64,000 nt of DNA from Undibacterium sp. CCC3.4. Lineage in GTDB: Bacteria; Pseudomonadota; Gammaproteobacteria; Burkholderiales; Burkholderiaceae_D. The notes below the pieces were generated by a model that was given only the letters and a program-made list of their open reading frames with translations, was not told the DNA's origin and searched no databases. Below are positions 50,760 to 59,766 of the stretch, piece by piece; position 1 is the first letter of the stretch; every line of letters starts with the position of its first letter. The translations under genes and the position numbers were made by a program. The stretch covers positions 3,100,001-3,164,000 of the forward strand of contig NZ_CP133779.1 of NCBI RefSeq assembly GCF_034347425.1, in the 5' to 3' direction.

Positions 50760-53700
50760 ATGCTCCCTTCTTCCAATAGTATTAATCGTCCTCAGGCCGT
50801 AGCGGCACCTCCTTCCTCCATACCGCAGAACGACTCAGGGCTTAGACCGGCGCAGGTCAGTCAGTCCGGGCCGTCGTGTTTGCAGGTGCCGCGCAGTGCT
50901 GCGCTTGATGTTGGGCTGACGCAGCGTCTGTGCGCGGCCAGTTCCTCGGAGGGTGCTGGCAGTTCGCCTACTGATTTAATTGCGCGCACGGGCGGTAGGC
51001 TTGATTACCGCGCTGCCAGTTTGGCTGGCCATGATTTTTCTGGGCTTGATCTCAGTGCTGCCGATTTCAGCGGAGCCAATCTGCGCGGGGCCCTATTTAA
51101 GGGAGCGATCTTGCAGAGTGCTAAGTTTGATGGTGCCGATTTGAGCGGTGCTGATTTCAGCTTGGCGAATTTGCAGAACGCAAGTTTGCTCAATAGCTTG
51201 CTCGAGGATACGGATTTGAGTCTTGCCAATTTGGTTGATGCCAAGTTGGGGCAAGCCCGTTTTTTGAGCAAGGCGGCGAACCGTGCGAGTGCGGAAAGCA
51301 TGTCGCTGGCATTGCCCGAGCCAAGGCCGGCATTGCCGTCTATCGATATCCATACGCTGGAAAAACTCGAGCTCTATGCAGCCGATGCTTGGCTGCATTC
51401 GTATCTTGCCAGGGCTGCGCCGGCCGAACATGGCGGCGCAGTACTGAAGGTATATTTACGAACAGTTTTTTTTCCGTTCGAGATGGGCAGGCAGAACAGT
51501 GAGGTAGCGAGTGATTATGTTCAAAAAATGCTGGAAAAAAACCGCCAATTCAATGGTATGGCGCAGGTTCAAGGGCCGGACATCGCGCCTTTACTGGCGC
51601 ACGGCTTCATTCCGGCACCGAACCATTTGGAAGTCGACCAATACCATCTCGTGTTTCCTTTCTATAAGCATGGCAATTTGGTCGATGCGATCAATGCCAA
51701 GCCTACCGAAGTACAGAAAAAAATCTTCATGCGCCAAATGCTTACTGCAGTAGGGCGCTATCACGCTCAGGGTTTTTTTGATTTAGGTGTGAAAGATACA
51801 CAGTTTGTCGTCGATATCGTTGACGATCAAAAGCGCTTGGTGTTTACGCCTAGCTCGAAAATGTTTCGTACCAATACAGGCATGACGCAGCTAGGAGGTG
51901 GCGGTGCTGCTTCGGAAAGATGGTACCAGGCCCCGATTCCGAAAAAAGGCGAATCTTCGAAGTTTTGCGATATCTGGAGTCTGGGCATGGTTTTTCTACG
52001 CATGCTCAGCGGGGCAGAGCCGCAATATATCTACAAGGCAGGCAAGTTGGCCGGTAAGCCGATGACTGGCGAGGGGGCGATTATGTATCATTTGCATCAA
52101 GGCGGATTACCTGATTTTCCTGCTAATTTATCGCCAGCGGCCAAAAATTTTCTGCTGCGTTGCTTGCAAACCGATCCGGTGAAGCGTAGTTTGGTGCCAG
52201 CTTTGCTCAATCATCCTTATCTGGCGCAGACACAGGCTGACAGCGCAGTCGCGGCGGCGTGTGAAAAGCGCGGGGGCTGGAGTTTTTCTGGGCTGACATG
52301 CAATGGTGCTGATTTTTCTGCTTGCGATCTTTCCGGGGCAGATTTTCGTGGTGCCAATTTGGTTGATACCGATTTTTCCAAAGCGGTATTACGTGGGGCC
52401 GATTTCTCTGGTGCCGTGTTGCATCGGGCTAGTTTTGCGCAAGCTGATCTGAGTGGAACGAATTTGACTGGTGCTGATTTTCATTCGGCGAATTTGCGTG
52501 GGGCCAAGTTGGTGTCGGCTTACCTGGAAAATACGCTTTTGCTCAAGGCAGATTTGACGAATGCGGACTTGAGCAAGGCCCATCTTAACAATGCCCGCAT
52601 TGCCGATGCGTCGTTTTTTCGTGCCGTCGCGAATCAAGCTGTGTTTGAGAACATGCAGCTCAATGGCAATTTTGCGTTTATGGAGATTGATCGGGCGCAT
52701 TTTCTGCATGTGAGTTTGACGCCGCGCGCCTGGGGTGAATTGCATAATAATTTGAGTCGCTTGGAATCAATGATGCTGCTCTTGCCGCAGCGTACAGATG
52801 GTGCGTTTGCTTGGCATGCTGCGTATGTACAGCCTCAGAACGGGCGCCACGATAGCGTGCTCACGCAGATTGACTTGATGGATGACAGTGCCGTGAAATT
52901 AGCGTTGATGGGTAGCGTGCTTGAGCATGCGCTTGCCCATGCATCGGAAGAAACGTGGACTTGGTTGTCAGCGGAATTTTTCGAAGTGATGATTGCTCGT
53001 TTTGATTTTTACTTTCAACACCCGACGATTACCGAGCAGTTTTTCGCGCGCTTATTGACCCGCTCGTTGGAGACGGTAGAGGAAATGGGCTTGTATGATT
53101 TGTTGCGGAAACAAGCGAAAATATTACCAATGCTGTTAGATTATGTCATCAAGAACTTGGAAAGTCAGACGAAACATTTCCATATCGAGCGTAACGGTTT
53201 GATTAATTCACTGCTGTTTTGTGCGCAAGACAGTCAAGATTCGGCCTGTCTGACCATGCTCACGCGAGTCAAGCAGCTCTGGTTTGCTATTCCTTTGATC
53301 GCTGCCATCCGCACGCAGGCGATGGCGGTGTATGGCGTCGAGGAGGTGACTGAGCTCGATGACTATCCGATTTTTTTGACCGCCGATGGCAAGCAAGCGG
53401 TCACCTTAATGCCGGAGCAATATCGGGCCATGTTTCTTCCAGATCCCGTACATCATGAATGGGATCAGCTCGCTTATTTTTACCAGCGCTATGATGCCGG
53501 TACTGATCCTTTGCCAGACCATGCCATCGTTAATGACAAGATAGAAAATCTGGAAAAATTGATTGGCCGTTTGCCGGTGTTGAGGAATATCTATTTTGCC
53601 GATTTTAAAAAGAATCGTCACCAGTCCTTTCTCAAACAGCTCAACTTACCGCAAGCTGTGCTCCTTGATTTTACAATTGCAGCGGCATCGCGCCGCTCGA

Positions 53701-54221
53701 CTGTCAAATATATAGGCGCCGATGGCAACGCCGAGCGACGCGATCAGTTACGCAATGCCTTGGGTCGGTTTGTCGATATGACGACGGTCAGTTCCAATGG
53801 CAGTTTGCCGCTCGACTTGTGCGTCAGCCCGGAATTCATCTCCAAGGTCTTGGTGGCCATCGGCAAAAGCTCGGCCTCGGAAGCCGAACAAGCGCGCAGT
53901 TTGTTGGTGCTGAGCGCGATTTGTGCAAGCTATTCGTCGATGTGGTATTTCGGCAGCGATGGAGAATCGGTCGATTCCCTGCGCAGGATGGCATTGGGCT
54001 TATTCAACAGTGCACAGCATTTCGATGCGGGCGTATTGCCGAACAAGCAGAGAATCCTGGCAGACAACAGTGAAAGAGCATGGAAAAATCGCTTGGCCGG
54101 TTTGCCCGATACGTTCACTTGTTCGGCAAGCATCAGCACTGAGATGCTTGATCAAATGAAACACAGCTCGGTGGCCTTCGCAGACGACTTGCGGCGTTTG
54201 TTGCCACCGGCCTGGTTATAA
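50760..54221 (+). CDS. Pentapeptide-repeat/pseudokinase protein 1 (putative effector)
   Basis: 1153 aa from ATG 50760, chosen because MLPSSNS matches the starts of its paralogues (MVYPLSS, MVLPVHS). Residues 1-85 are a Ser/Pro/Gln-rich leader. Pentapeptide repeats (A[DN]LSG, A[DN]FSG) run at about 86-170. A kinase-like domain at about 200-490 has the VAIK Lys (AVLKVYL, K230) and DIWSLG (404-409), but FFDLGVKDTQF replaces HRDLKPxN and FTPS replaces DFG. A second pentapeptide array lies at about 508-650. The last ~500 residues form an unknown helical domain ending RRLLPPAWL. I see no signal peptide. Probably a secreted effector; see findings. Confidence 0.85.
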   Translation: MLPSSNSINRPQAVAAPPSSIPQNDSGLRPAQVSQSGPSCLQVPRSAALDVGLTQRLCAASSSEGAGSSPTDLIARTGGRLDYRAASLAGHDFSGLDLSAADFSGANLRGALFKGAILQSAKFDGADLSGADFSLANLQNASLLNSLLEDTDLSLANLVDAKLGQARFLSKAANRASAESMSLALPEPRPALPSIDIHTLEKLELYAADAWLHSYLARAAPAEHGGAVLKVYLRTVFFPFEMGRQNSEVASDYVQKMLEKNRQFNGMAQVQGPDIAPLLAHGFIPAPNHLEVDQYHLVFPFYKHGNLVDAINAKPTEVQKKIFMRQMLTAVGRYHAQGFFDLGVKDTQFVVDIVDDQKRLVFTPSSKMFRTNTGMTQLGGGGAASERWYQAPIPKKGESSKFCDIWSLGMVFLRMLSGAEPQYIYKAGKLAGKPMTGEGAIMYHLHQGGLPDFPANLSPAAKNFLLRCLQTDPVKRSLVPALLNHPYLAQTQADSAVAAACEKRGGWSFSGLTCNGADFSACDLSGADFRGANLVDTDFSKAVLRGADFSGAVLHRASFAQADLSGTNLTGADFHSANLRGAKLVSAYLENTLLLKADLTNADLSKAHLNNARIADASFFRAVANQAVFENMQLNGNFAFMEIDRAHFLHVSLTPRAWGELHNNLSRLESMMLLLPQRTDGAFAWHAAYVQPQNGRHDSVLTQIDLMDDSAVKLALMGSVLEHALAHASEETWTWLSAEFFEVMIARFDFYFQHPTITEQFFARLLTRSLETVEEMGLYDLLRKQAKILPMLLDYVIKNLESQTKHFHIERNGLINSLLFCAQDSQDSACLTMLTRVKQLWFAIPLIAAIRTQAMAVYGVEEVTELDDYPIFLTADGKQAVTLMPEQYRAMFLPDPVHHEWDQLAYFYQRYDAGTDPLPDHAIVNDKIENLEKLIGRLPVLRNIYFADFKKNRHQSFLKQLNLPQAVLLDFTIAAASRRSTVKYIGADGNAERRDQLRNALGRFVDMTTVSSNGSLPLDLCVSPEFISKVLVAIGKSSASEAEQARSLLVLSAICASYSSMWYFGSDGESVDSLRRMALGLFNSAQHFDAGVLPNKQRILADNSERAWKNRLAGLPDTFTCSASISTEMLDQMKHSSVAFADDLRRLLPPAWL

Positions 54222-54248
54222 ATCTGCGCTTTCCTGTGGTTTTGAACA

Positions 54249-54288
54249 TCAAGGAGGGGCAAGCTTGTGCATGCTTCCCCCTCCTTGA
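54249..54288. terminator. Hairpin between convergent genes
   Basis: A long stem TCAAGGAGGGG / CCCCTCCTTGA with an inner AAGC/GCTT extension and a short loop. There is no U tract on the plus strand. It separates pentapeptide gene 1 from the copper operon. Confidence 0.65.
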
Positions 54289-54310
54289 AGGTGGCAGACT
54301 GATTGTTAAA

Positions 54311-55699
54311 TCAATGTGCCATGTTGTCGTGCGGTTTGCGGATATGTATTTCTTGTTCTTGCTGCGTGGTTTGCGGCACCACTTTCCGTTTCGCTGCCAC
54401 GACCTCGCCATGCCATTCCTGCGCCACCGTACCGGCCGGGTGCTGGTACCAGCCGGGGTCGCGGTAGTCGCCTGGTTTCTGGTCTTTCCTGACTTTCAAG
54501 ACGCTGAACATGCCGCCCATCTCGACACCGCCGAACGGGCCTTCACCATCCATCATCGGTAAGGTATTGGCGGGTAGCGGCATGTCCATCTTAGCCATAT
54601 CGGCCATGCCGCGCTCACCCATGGCCATATAGGCTGGAATCAGCTCGCTGATTTTCTGCGCGACCTCGCTATGATCGACGCCGATCAAATTCGGGGTGTC
54701 GTGGCCCATCGCATTCATGGTGTGATGCGATTTATGGCAATGAAACGCCCAGTCGCCTTCGGCGTCGGCCAGAAATTCGATTTGCCGCATTTGACCGACG
54801 GCGATATCGGTCGTCACTTCGGGCCAACGCGCCGTATGCGGCACCGCACCGCCATCGGTGCCGGTGACTTGAAATTCATGGCCATGCAGGTGAATCGGAT
54901 GGTTGGTCATGCTCAGATTGCCGACGCGAATGCGTACTTTGTCATTCTTACGCACCACCAAAGGATCGATGCCGGGGAAGACGCGGCTATTCCAAGTCCA
55001 TAGATTGAAATCTTGCATCGTCGAGGTTTTCGGGGTGTAGGCACCGGGTTCAATATCATACGAATTGAGCAAGAAAACGAAATCACGATCGACTTCGGCA
55101 ATCTGTGGGTGCTTGGCTTTCGGATGTGTGACCCAAAAGCCCATCATGCCCATGGCCATTTGGATCATTTCATCGGCATGCGGGTGATACATGAAGGTGC
55201 CGGCTCGGCGGGCAATGAATTCATACATGAAGGTTTTGCCGGGTTGAATCGATCGTTGCGTCAGTCCGCTCACACCGTCCATGCCGTTGGGTAAGCGTTG
55301 TCCATGCCAGTGGACGCTGGTATGTTCGGGCAATTTGTTGGTGACAAAGATGCGCACGCGGTCGCCTTCCACCACTTCGATGGTCGGTCCCGGCGATTGG
55401 CCGTTATAACCCCATAAATGGGCCTTCATGCCGGGGGCGATTTCACGCACCACCGCTTCGGCCACCAAATGAAATTCCTTGACGCCGTTATTCATGCGCC
55501 AAGGCAAAGTCCAGCCGTTCAGCGTGACGACCGGGTTATATGGGCGCCCGGTGGTTGGTTGTAGCGGTGCCATGGTATCGGCGGAACTCTGTGTGACCGG
55601 TTCCGGTAAGGCGGCCATGGCAACTTTGCTGACTGCTGCGGCCGATGCAGCAGCCGTCAGTGCGCCGAGGCCACTTAAAAAATTTCTTCTTGAACTCAT
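54311..55699 (-). CDS. Multicopper oxidase, copper resistance
   Basis: 462 aa with a Tat signal (SSRRNFLSGLG). All four copper motifs are present: HWHGQ, HPHAD, HPIHLHGH and HCHKSHH. The C-terminal third has a Met-rich segment (MGERGMADMAKMDMPLP, MMDGEG) typical of copper-binding oxidases. It oxidises Cu(I) in the periplasm. It is the last gene of a 3-gene leftward operon. Confidence 0.93.
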   Translation of the reverse strand: MSSRRNFLSGLGALTAAASAAAVSKVAMAALPEPVTQSSADTMAPLQPTTGRPYNPVVTLNGWTLPWRMNNGVKEFHLVAEAVVREIAPGMKAHLWGYNGQSPGPTIEVVEGDRVRIFVTNKLPEHTSVHWHGQRLPNGMDGVSGLTQRSIQPGKTFMYEFIARRAGTFMYHPHADEMIQMAMGMMGFWVTHPKAKHPQIAEVDRDFVFLLNSYDIEPGAYTPKTSTMQDFNLWTWNSRVFPGIDPLVVRKNDKVRIRVGNLSMTNHPIHLHGHEFQVTGTDGGAVPHTARWPEVTTDIAVGQMRQIEFLADAEGDWAFHCHKSHHTMNAMGHDTPNLIGVDHSEVAQKISELIPAYMAMGERGMADMAKMDMPLPANTLPMMDGEGPFGGVEMGGMFSVLKVRKDQKPGDYRDPGWYQHPAGTVAQEWHGEVVAAKRKVVPQTTQQEQEIHIRKPHDNMAH

Positions 55700-55730
55700 A
55701 ATTTATCCTTGGTGCGGAGCAGCTGCGCTG

Positions 55731-57113
55731 TCAATTACTGCTGGGACGTCCCAGTAAACTCATTTCCAAATCGGCTTGGGCGATCCAAAAATCGCGACTG
55801 GCCTCGATGGCGCTATTGACGCTACTGATTTGACTGCGTGCATCAGCGAGCAAGTCGAATACGCTGATCAGCATGCCGTTGTAACGCAGTTGGTTTTCGA
55901 CAGAAATACGTTTCTTCAAAGGGATAATTTCATTTTGATAGTAAAGCGCGATGTCATAGTTAGAGCGGTAAGCTTGGTAAGCTTGTCGGACTTCTGAGCG
56001 CGCATTGATGGCGAGTTCCGCCGTGCGGTTGACTGCCTGCATATACCGGGCTTCTGACTTGGCTAGTTTAGCCGTACTCCAGTCGAACAGCGGTAACTCC
56101 AGTGTGAGCGAGTAAGCGCGTTGTCCCGCTTGATCGCTGTAGCTGTTGCGGCTGGCCCCGACTTCGAGCACATTGATGAAACGGCTGGCCTTGCTCAAGC
56201 CCAGATTCTCAGCCAGTTGCGCCGTACTCAGGCGGGCCGCTTGGATATCGAGCCTTTGCTCCATGGCTGTTTGCTCGACCGTTTGCAGGTCTTGCAGGTG
56301 TTGTGGTAATTCTGGTAAGCGCGGCGGTAGCTTGAATGCCGTGGGACCTGCCGATACGCCCATCAGACGTGTCAGTTGTTCTTGGCAACGTTTTTGCGTT
56401 TGTTCGGCGCGCGCCAGGTTGACCTTGGCATCGGCAAAAAAACTCTGTTCACGCGCTTGTTGCAGCGTATTGTAATTGCCTGCCTGTGTCATCCTTGCGG
56501 CCAGCTCGGCACCGGCATCGGCCGCTTGCTTTACTTGTTGCATATAGCTCATGGTTTGATCCGCTGCAATTGCCAGATAGTAGGCTTTACGTGTTTCACT
56601 GGCTAAGTTCAGCATTTGCAAGCTGACTTCGCGCTGGACTTGGGCGAGGCGTGCTTGCTCGATTTTTTTACTGTAGGGCAGGGCGAGTACGCGGGCAAGG
56701 TTGAGCGTCAGGCCACGGTCGATTTCCACTTCGCTTCCCTGTCTGGCACGATTGAGTGAGAACGTGGGATTGGGCAGTCGGCCAGCTTGAACCAAATCCG
56801 CTTCGGCGATGCCAAGTTCATAAAATGATGCTTGTAAGCCGCGATTATTAAGCAGAGCAATTTGTACCGCGTCATCGACGCTCAGCGCTGCGGCCAGTAA
56901 TTCTTTGACGCGTTGCGCCGCACTGGCGCTCTCTTGCTCGGTGCGTTGCCATGCCACGTCTTTGGCCAGACGGTCTTGGGCTACTTGCGCGACCGCGGAA
57001 AAACCGCCATCGGCGCTGAAGCCGGCGCAGCCGCCGAGCAGGCTGAGGGTGCTGAGGAAAACAGTAAGTTGGCCTGGTCGGCGCAATAACTTGGCGCTTG
57101 ATGGTAGTAACAT
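55731..57113 (-). CDS. TolC-family outer-membrane lipoprotein
   Basis: 460 aa with a lipoprotein signal (SLLGGCAG). The two-fold repeated TolC/OEP architecture has long helices (QAREQSFFADAKVNLARAEQ) and a second OEP repeat (QLAENLGLSKASRFINVLEV). No RND or MFP gene is adjacent. Located between the CopL-like protein and the multicopper oxidase, it probably serves copper export. Confidence 0.9.
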   Translation of the reverse strand: MLLPSSAKLLRRPGQLTVFLSTLSLLGGCAGFSADGGFSAVAQVAQDRLAKDVAWQRTEQESASAAQRVKELLAAALSVDDAVQIALLNNRGLQASFYELGIAEADLVQAGRLPNPTFSLNRARQGSEVEIDRGLTLNLARVLALPYSKKIEQARLAQVQREVSLQMLNLASETRKAYYLAIAADQTMSYMQQVKQAADAGAELAARMTQAGNYNTLQQAREQSFFADAKVNLARAEQTQKRCQEQLTRLMGVSAGPTAFKLPPRLPELPQHLQDLQTVEQTAMEQRLDIQAARLSTAQLAENLGLSKASRFINVLEVGASRNSYSDQAGQRAYSLTLELPLFDWSTAKLAKSEARYMQAVNRTAELAINARSEVRQAYQAYRSNYDIALYYQNEIIPLKKRISVENQLRYNGMLISVFDLLADARSQISSVNSAIEASRDFWIAQADLEMSLLGRPSSN

Positions 57114-57233
57114 GATGATTTTCGCTAATGAGTAAGATGGCCACCGTGGCGCGCGTAAGAATACGCTGCCAAAACGATGGCGCGCAATCTGCCTGGGCTG
57201 GTAACAGCGCCGGCGTTACAGACGAGACTTAAA

Positions 57234-57578
57234 TCAGCTACGCGGAGGTCGTTCCAAGCCCTCATCAACATGACCAAAACGAGAAGAAAAAACCAGGGCG
57301 ATTTTTTCTGAAGAAGGACGGCAAGCCGGAGCAATAGCCGCCGTCGTCAAGAGCGCTGCGCCAACGCAGCAAGCAGCACAAGCGCTGCACTTGTTTTTAG
57401 AGGCATGATCGCCAGTATCGTGCTGGTGTGCATGGCCTTGAACATGGTCGTCGTGCTCAGCTTGCACTATATGGTGATGCGCGCTGCCACAATTCGACAT
57501 CATCGCTGCCGCCAAGCCTTGCAGGGGCAGGGCTAGCATCATGATGCACAATAGTAGTAGTCGGAGCAGCTTTTTCAT
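57234..57578 (-). CDS. CopL-like His/Cys-rich periplasmic protein
   Basis: 114 aa with a signal peptide (LLLLCIMMLALPLQGLAAA). Metal ligands are dense: MMSNCGSAHHHI, HDDHVQGHAHQHDTGDH and CSACAACC. It ends DEGLERPPRS, a common ending of this family upstream of copper TolC/oxidase genes. It probably binds copper and may regulate the operon. Confidence 0.85.
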   Translation of the reverse strand: MKKLLRLLLLCIMMLALPLQGLAAAMMSNCGSAHHHIVQAEHDDHVQGHAHQHDTGDHASKNKCSACAACCVGAALLTTAAIAPACRPSSEKIALVFSSRFGHVDEGLERPPRS

Positions 57579-57845
57579 ATCGAAGATTATAGCCTACATT
57601 TTTTTCTGTGTGCATCAGCATCTGCCTTGAGCTTGCGCTTCCCCTAAACATTTTTATGTTCCGTAAACATAATGCTCGCGAGCCACACGTGCCACTGTAT
57701 GCCCTTTCTATCAGCGTAAGAAACAGAAATTTTTGTACTTGGATGAGGTCGGAATCGATGCTACATTGTGCCGGATTTTTTCCGTCAAGACACATTTTCG
57801 GCGACGGTGTCACGCGGTTTTTTTCTGTCAGACGAACGGGATGGT
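57579..57845. other. Divergent intergenic region between copper operon and chaperone
   Basis: 267 bp between the leftward copper operon and the rightward chaperone gene. I saw no PIP, hrpII or HrpL-type box. Confidence 0.5.
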
Positions 57846-58232
57846 ATGAGTCATTTTCAAAGCTGGTCGGGGCAGCTGTTGAGTTTTCTGGAACTCGACG
57901 ATACCGCCGAACTAGCGCAAGAGTGGACCTTGGTGGTCAATGAAGTGATCTGCACTTTGGTGCACCCGGTTGGCAGGGGCGAGCAATTCGCCGCGCTGTT
58001 GCTCGATGCCGGTCACTTGGAGTTGCCGGCCGATGCAGATTATCTGATGCAGGCATTGGGCCGGAATGTGGAAAATTTTCTCAACGGTGCACCGGTGTTT
58101 ATATTCAATACCGATACTATGCATTTGTTGATTGCCCAAGAGTTTCAATTTGATGAATTTTCCCCGAGCGTATTTGCCAGCCTGCTCGATAGCTTGACGT
58201 GGCAAGCGCGTGCTTGGCATAAAGCGAGGTGA
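57846..58232 (+). CDS. CesT-like type III secretion chaperone
   Basis: 128 aa from ATG 57846. Size, acidic character and the alternating alpha/beta pattern fit the CesT/SycE class. A helix (LLSFLELDDTAELAQ) is followed by a strand run (WTLVVNEVICTLVHPV, FAALLLDAGHLELP), a helix with hydrophobic face (YLMQALGRNVENFLNG), strands and a last helix. It ends 3 nt before the effector-like gene, the normal arrangement of chaperone and cognate effector. Family assignment is by pattern, not by a diagnostic motif. Confidence 0.65.
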   Translation: MSHFQSWSGQLLSFLELDDTAELAQEWTLVVNEVICTLVHPVGRGEQFAALLLDAGHLELPADADYLMQALGRNVENFLNGAPVFIFNTDTMHLLIAQEFQFDEFSPSVFASLLDSLTWQARAWHKAR

Positions 58233-58235
58233 GGG

Positions 58236-59578
58236 ATGGGCCCGTTTGAATCACTCAGGCCAGCACCGATCCTGCCCTTGGCTGGCAGGTGTGCCGCATC
58301 GTCCCGCATCTCGGGCGAGCCACCGGTACGGGTGCGCGATGTGCGCAGATGGCAGCGCCAAGGTGTGGCACCGCCGACTTTGAGCGATAGCCAACGTCAG
58401 CGATGCGCGCGTGAGGTCGCCACCACCGGGCGTGCCACGGAACTGGTGCTGGAGGTGTTGAGTTTGGCGCGCCAGGCAGAATTGCCGCATGCAAGTGAGC
58501 ATGCGGCAGCCTGTTCTGTCCCTGTGACGCTGTTCGAGGCAAGCGCTGCACGCCAATCCTGGCGGGATTGGACTGCCAGCTTGTTAGCCGCGCGTGCCGC
58601 GCAAGGGGTGGTCGGTACACTGGCCGGACGCTTGGTGCAAGAAGGGGTGCGGGTTGCGGCAGGACAGCCAAGCCGAAGCGACGAGGTCGATGAGCGGATG
58701 TTGGGGGTGGGTGTGGCGGTCAATTTGGCGCTTGCCACGGTAGCCGGTTTGCGTACCGCACTGCATACCTGGCGTGCGAGTGGTCAACTGCAGCGCTATG
58801 CGCGCGGATTTCGCGGGCAGTCGAACGCTGCGCTGTTGACTCTGGCAACTGCCGGCACGCCGATGTTGCCAGCGAGTAGTTTGAGGCGTGCCGCCGCCAG
58901 TGCCGCGGCTGGCGGCGCGGTGTTTATGGTGGCGGCGCATAGCGGGCTGATCGCATTGACGCAGCTTGGTGGGCAAGCGCCGAATAAAGCCGATCTGTAT
59001 ACCGCGTTGTGGGCGTCCAACAGCAATGCCAGTTATGCCTACGTGCGAGAATTGGTCAATGCGGCCATCGATGGCATGGGCTTGTTGCCGCATCAAGCAG
59101 AATTGACTTTACGTGGTGGCGCAGTATCGACCGGACAATATTTGGTGAATTCCTTGTTGCAATGCACGGCACAGCAAGAATTGCGGCTCAGCGCAGATTC
59201 GGGCTTTGATTTCCGTTGGCCGTTTATTTCCGCCGCGGCCGAGAGCATCGATGTGGCGACGGTGGCGGCTGCCACTGGCTGTAGCTGGTCTGAGAACGTG
59301 CTCGCTGTGCGGTCGGTAGGCGTGCTCGGGAGTAGTCAACTGGCCGTTACGGCGCGGCCCAGTTGGCTCGCTACGATAGAGAGAATTTCACAGCGGGCGA
59401 GCGCGCGGCAGATGGTCGCCGAAGTCAGTCGGCTCATTCCTGGCGAAATTGGCGTGGCATTGGAGGGCGCGTATGGTCCGCCGGCGGCGCTCACGGCACG
59501 CTGGGGGGGGCGGTCCTTGCGAGCGCTACCCACTTGCGCGAGCATATGTGGCAAGCCGAAGCGGCGCTGGAGCATTGA
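58236..59578 (+). CDS. Putative type III effector with frame break at G8
   Basis: ATG 58236 follows GAGGTGAGGG. In frame 0 it reads through residue ~425 and after WGG shifts into an implausible Cys-rich tail, ending at 59786 inside the next gene. One extra G in the run at 59503-59510 would give WGGAVLASATHLREH and a natural stop at 59576-59578, total about 448 aa. I therefore annotate 58236-59578. Features are an Arg-rich N-terminus and a helical body with hydrophobic stretches (SAAAGGAVFMVAAHSG) around residues 200-245. No family recognised. The effector role is inferred from its chaperone neighbour. Confidence 0.65.
59503..59510 (+). repeat. G8 homopolymer inside the effector-like gene
   Basis: Eight consecutive G between T59502 and C59511. 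Nine G would join frame 0 to the frame ending at 59578, and eight breaks it. It could be phase variation, a fixed mutation or a sequencing error. Confidence 0.8.
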
Positions 59579-59766
59579 TTTGCTTGATACTTGCTGTAAG
59601 GTCGCTCTCCTAAGGGTATTTTTTGCAAGCGTGGTCGGATTAGCCTGCGCATACTGCTGGCTGTTCGTGGTAGCGGAAATAAAAAATTGGCCTGTTTTTT
59701 GTAATCGCTGCTGTCGTCTCTTTGTCTCACCCTGGCAGGTCTTCACTTTGAAAGTGCAACTATTCT

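Noticed and set aside
57579..57845. PIP, hrpII or HrpL box before the chaperone gene
   Set aside because: No pair of TTCGC or TTCG at the right spacing and no GGAAC-N16-CCAC was found.
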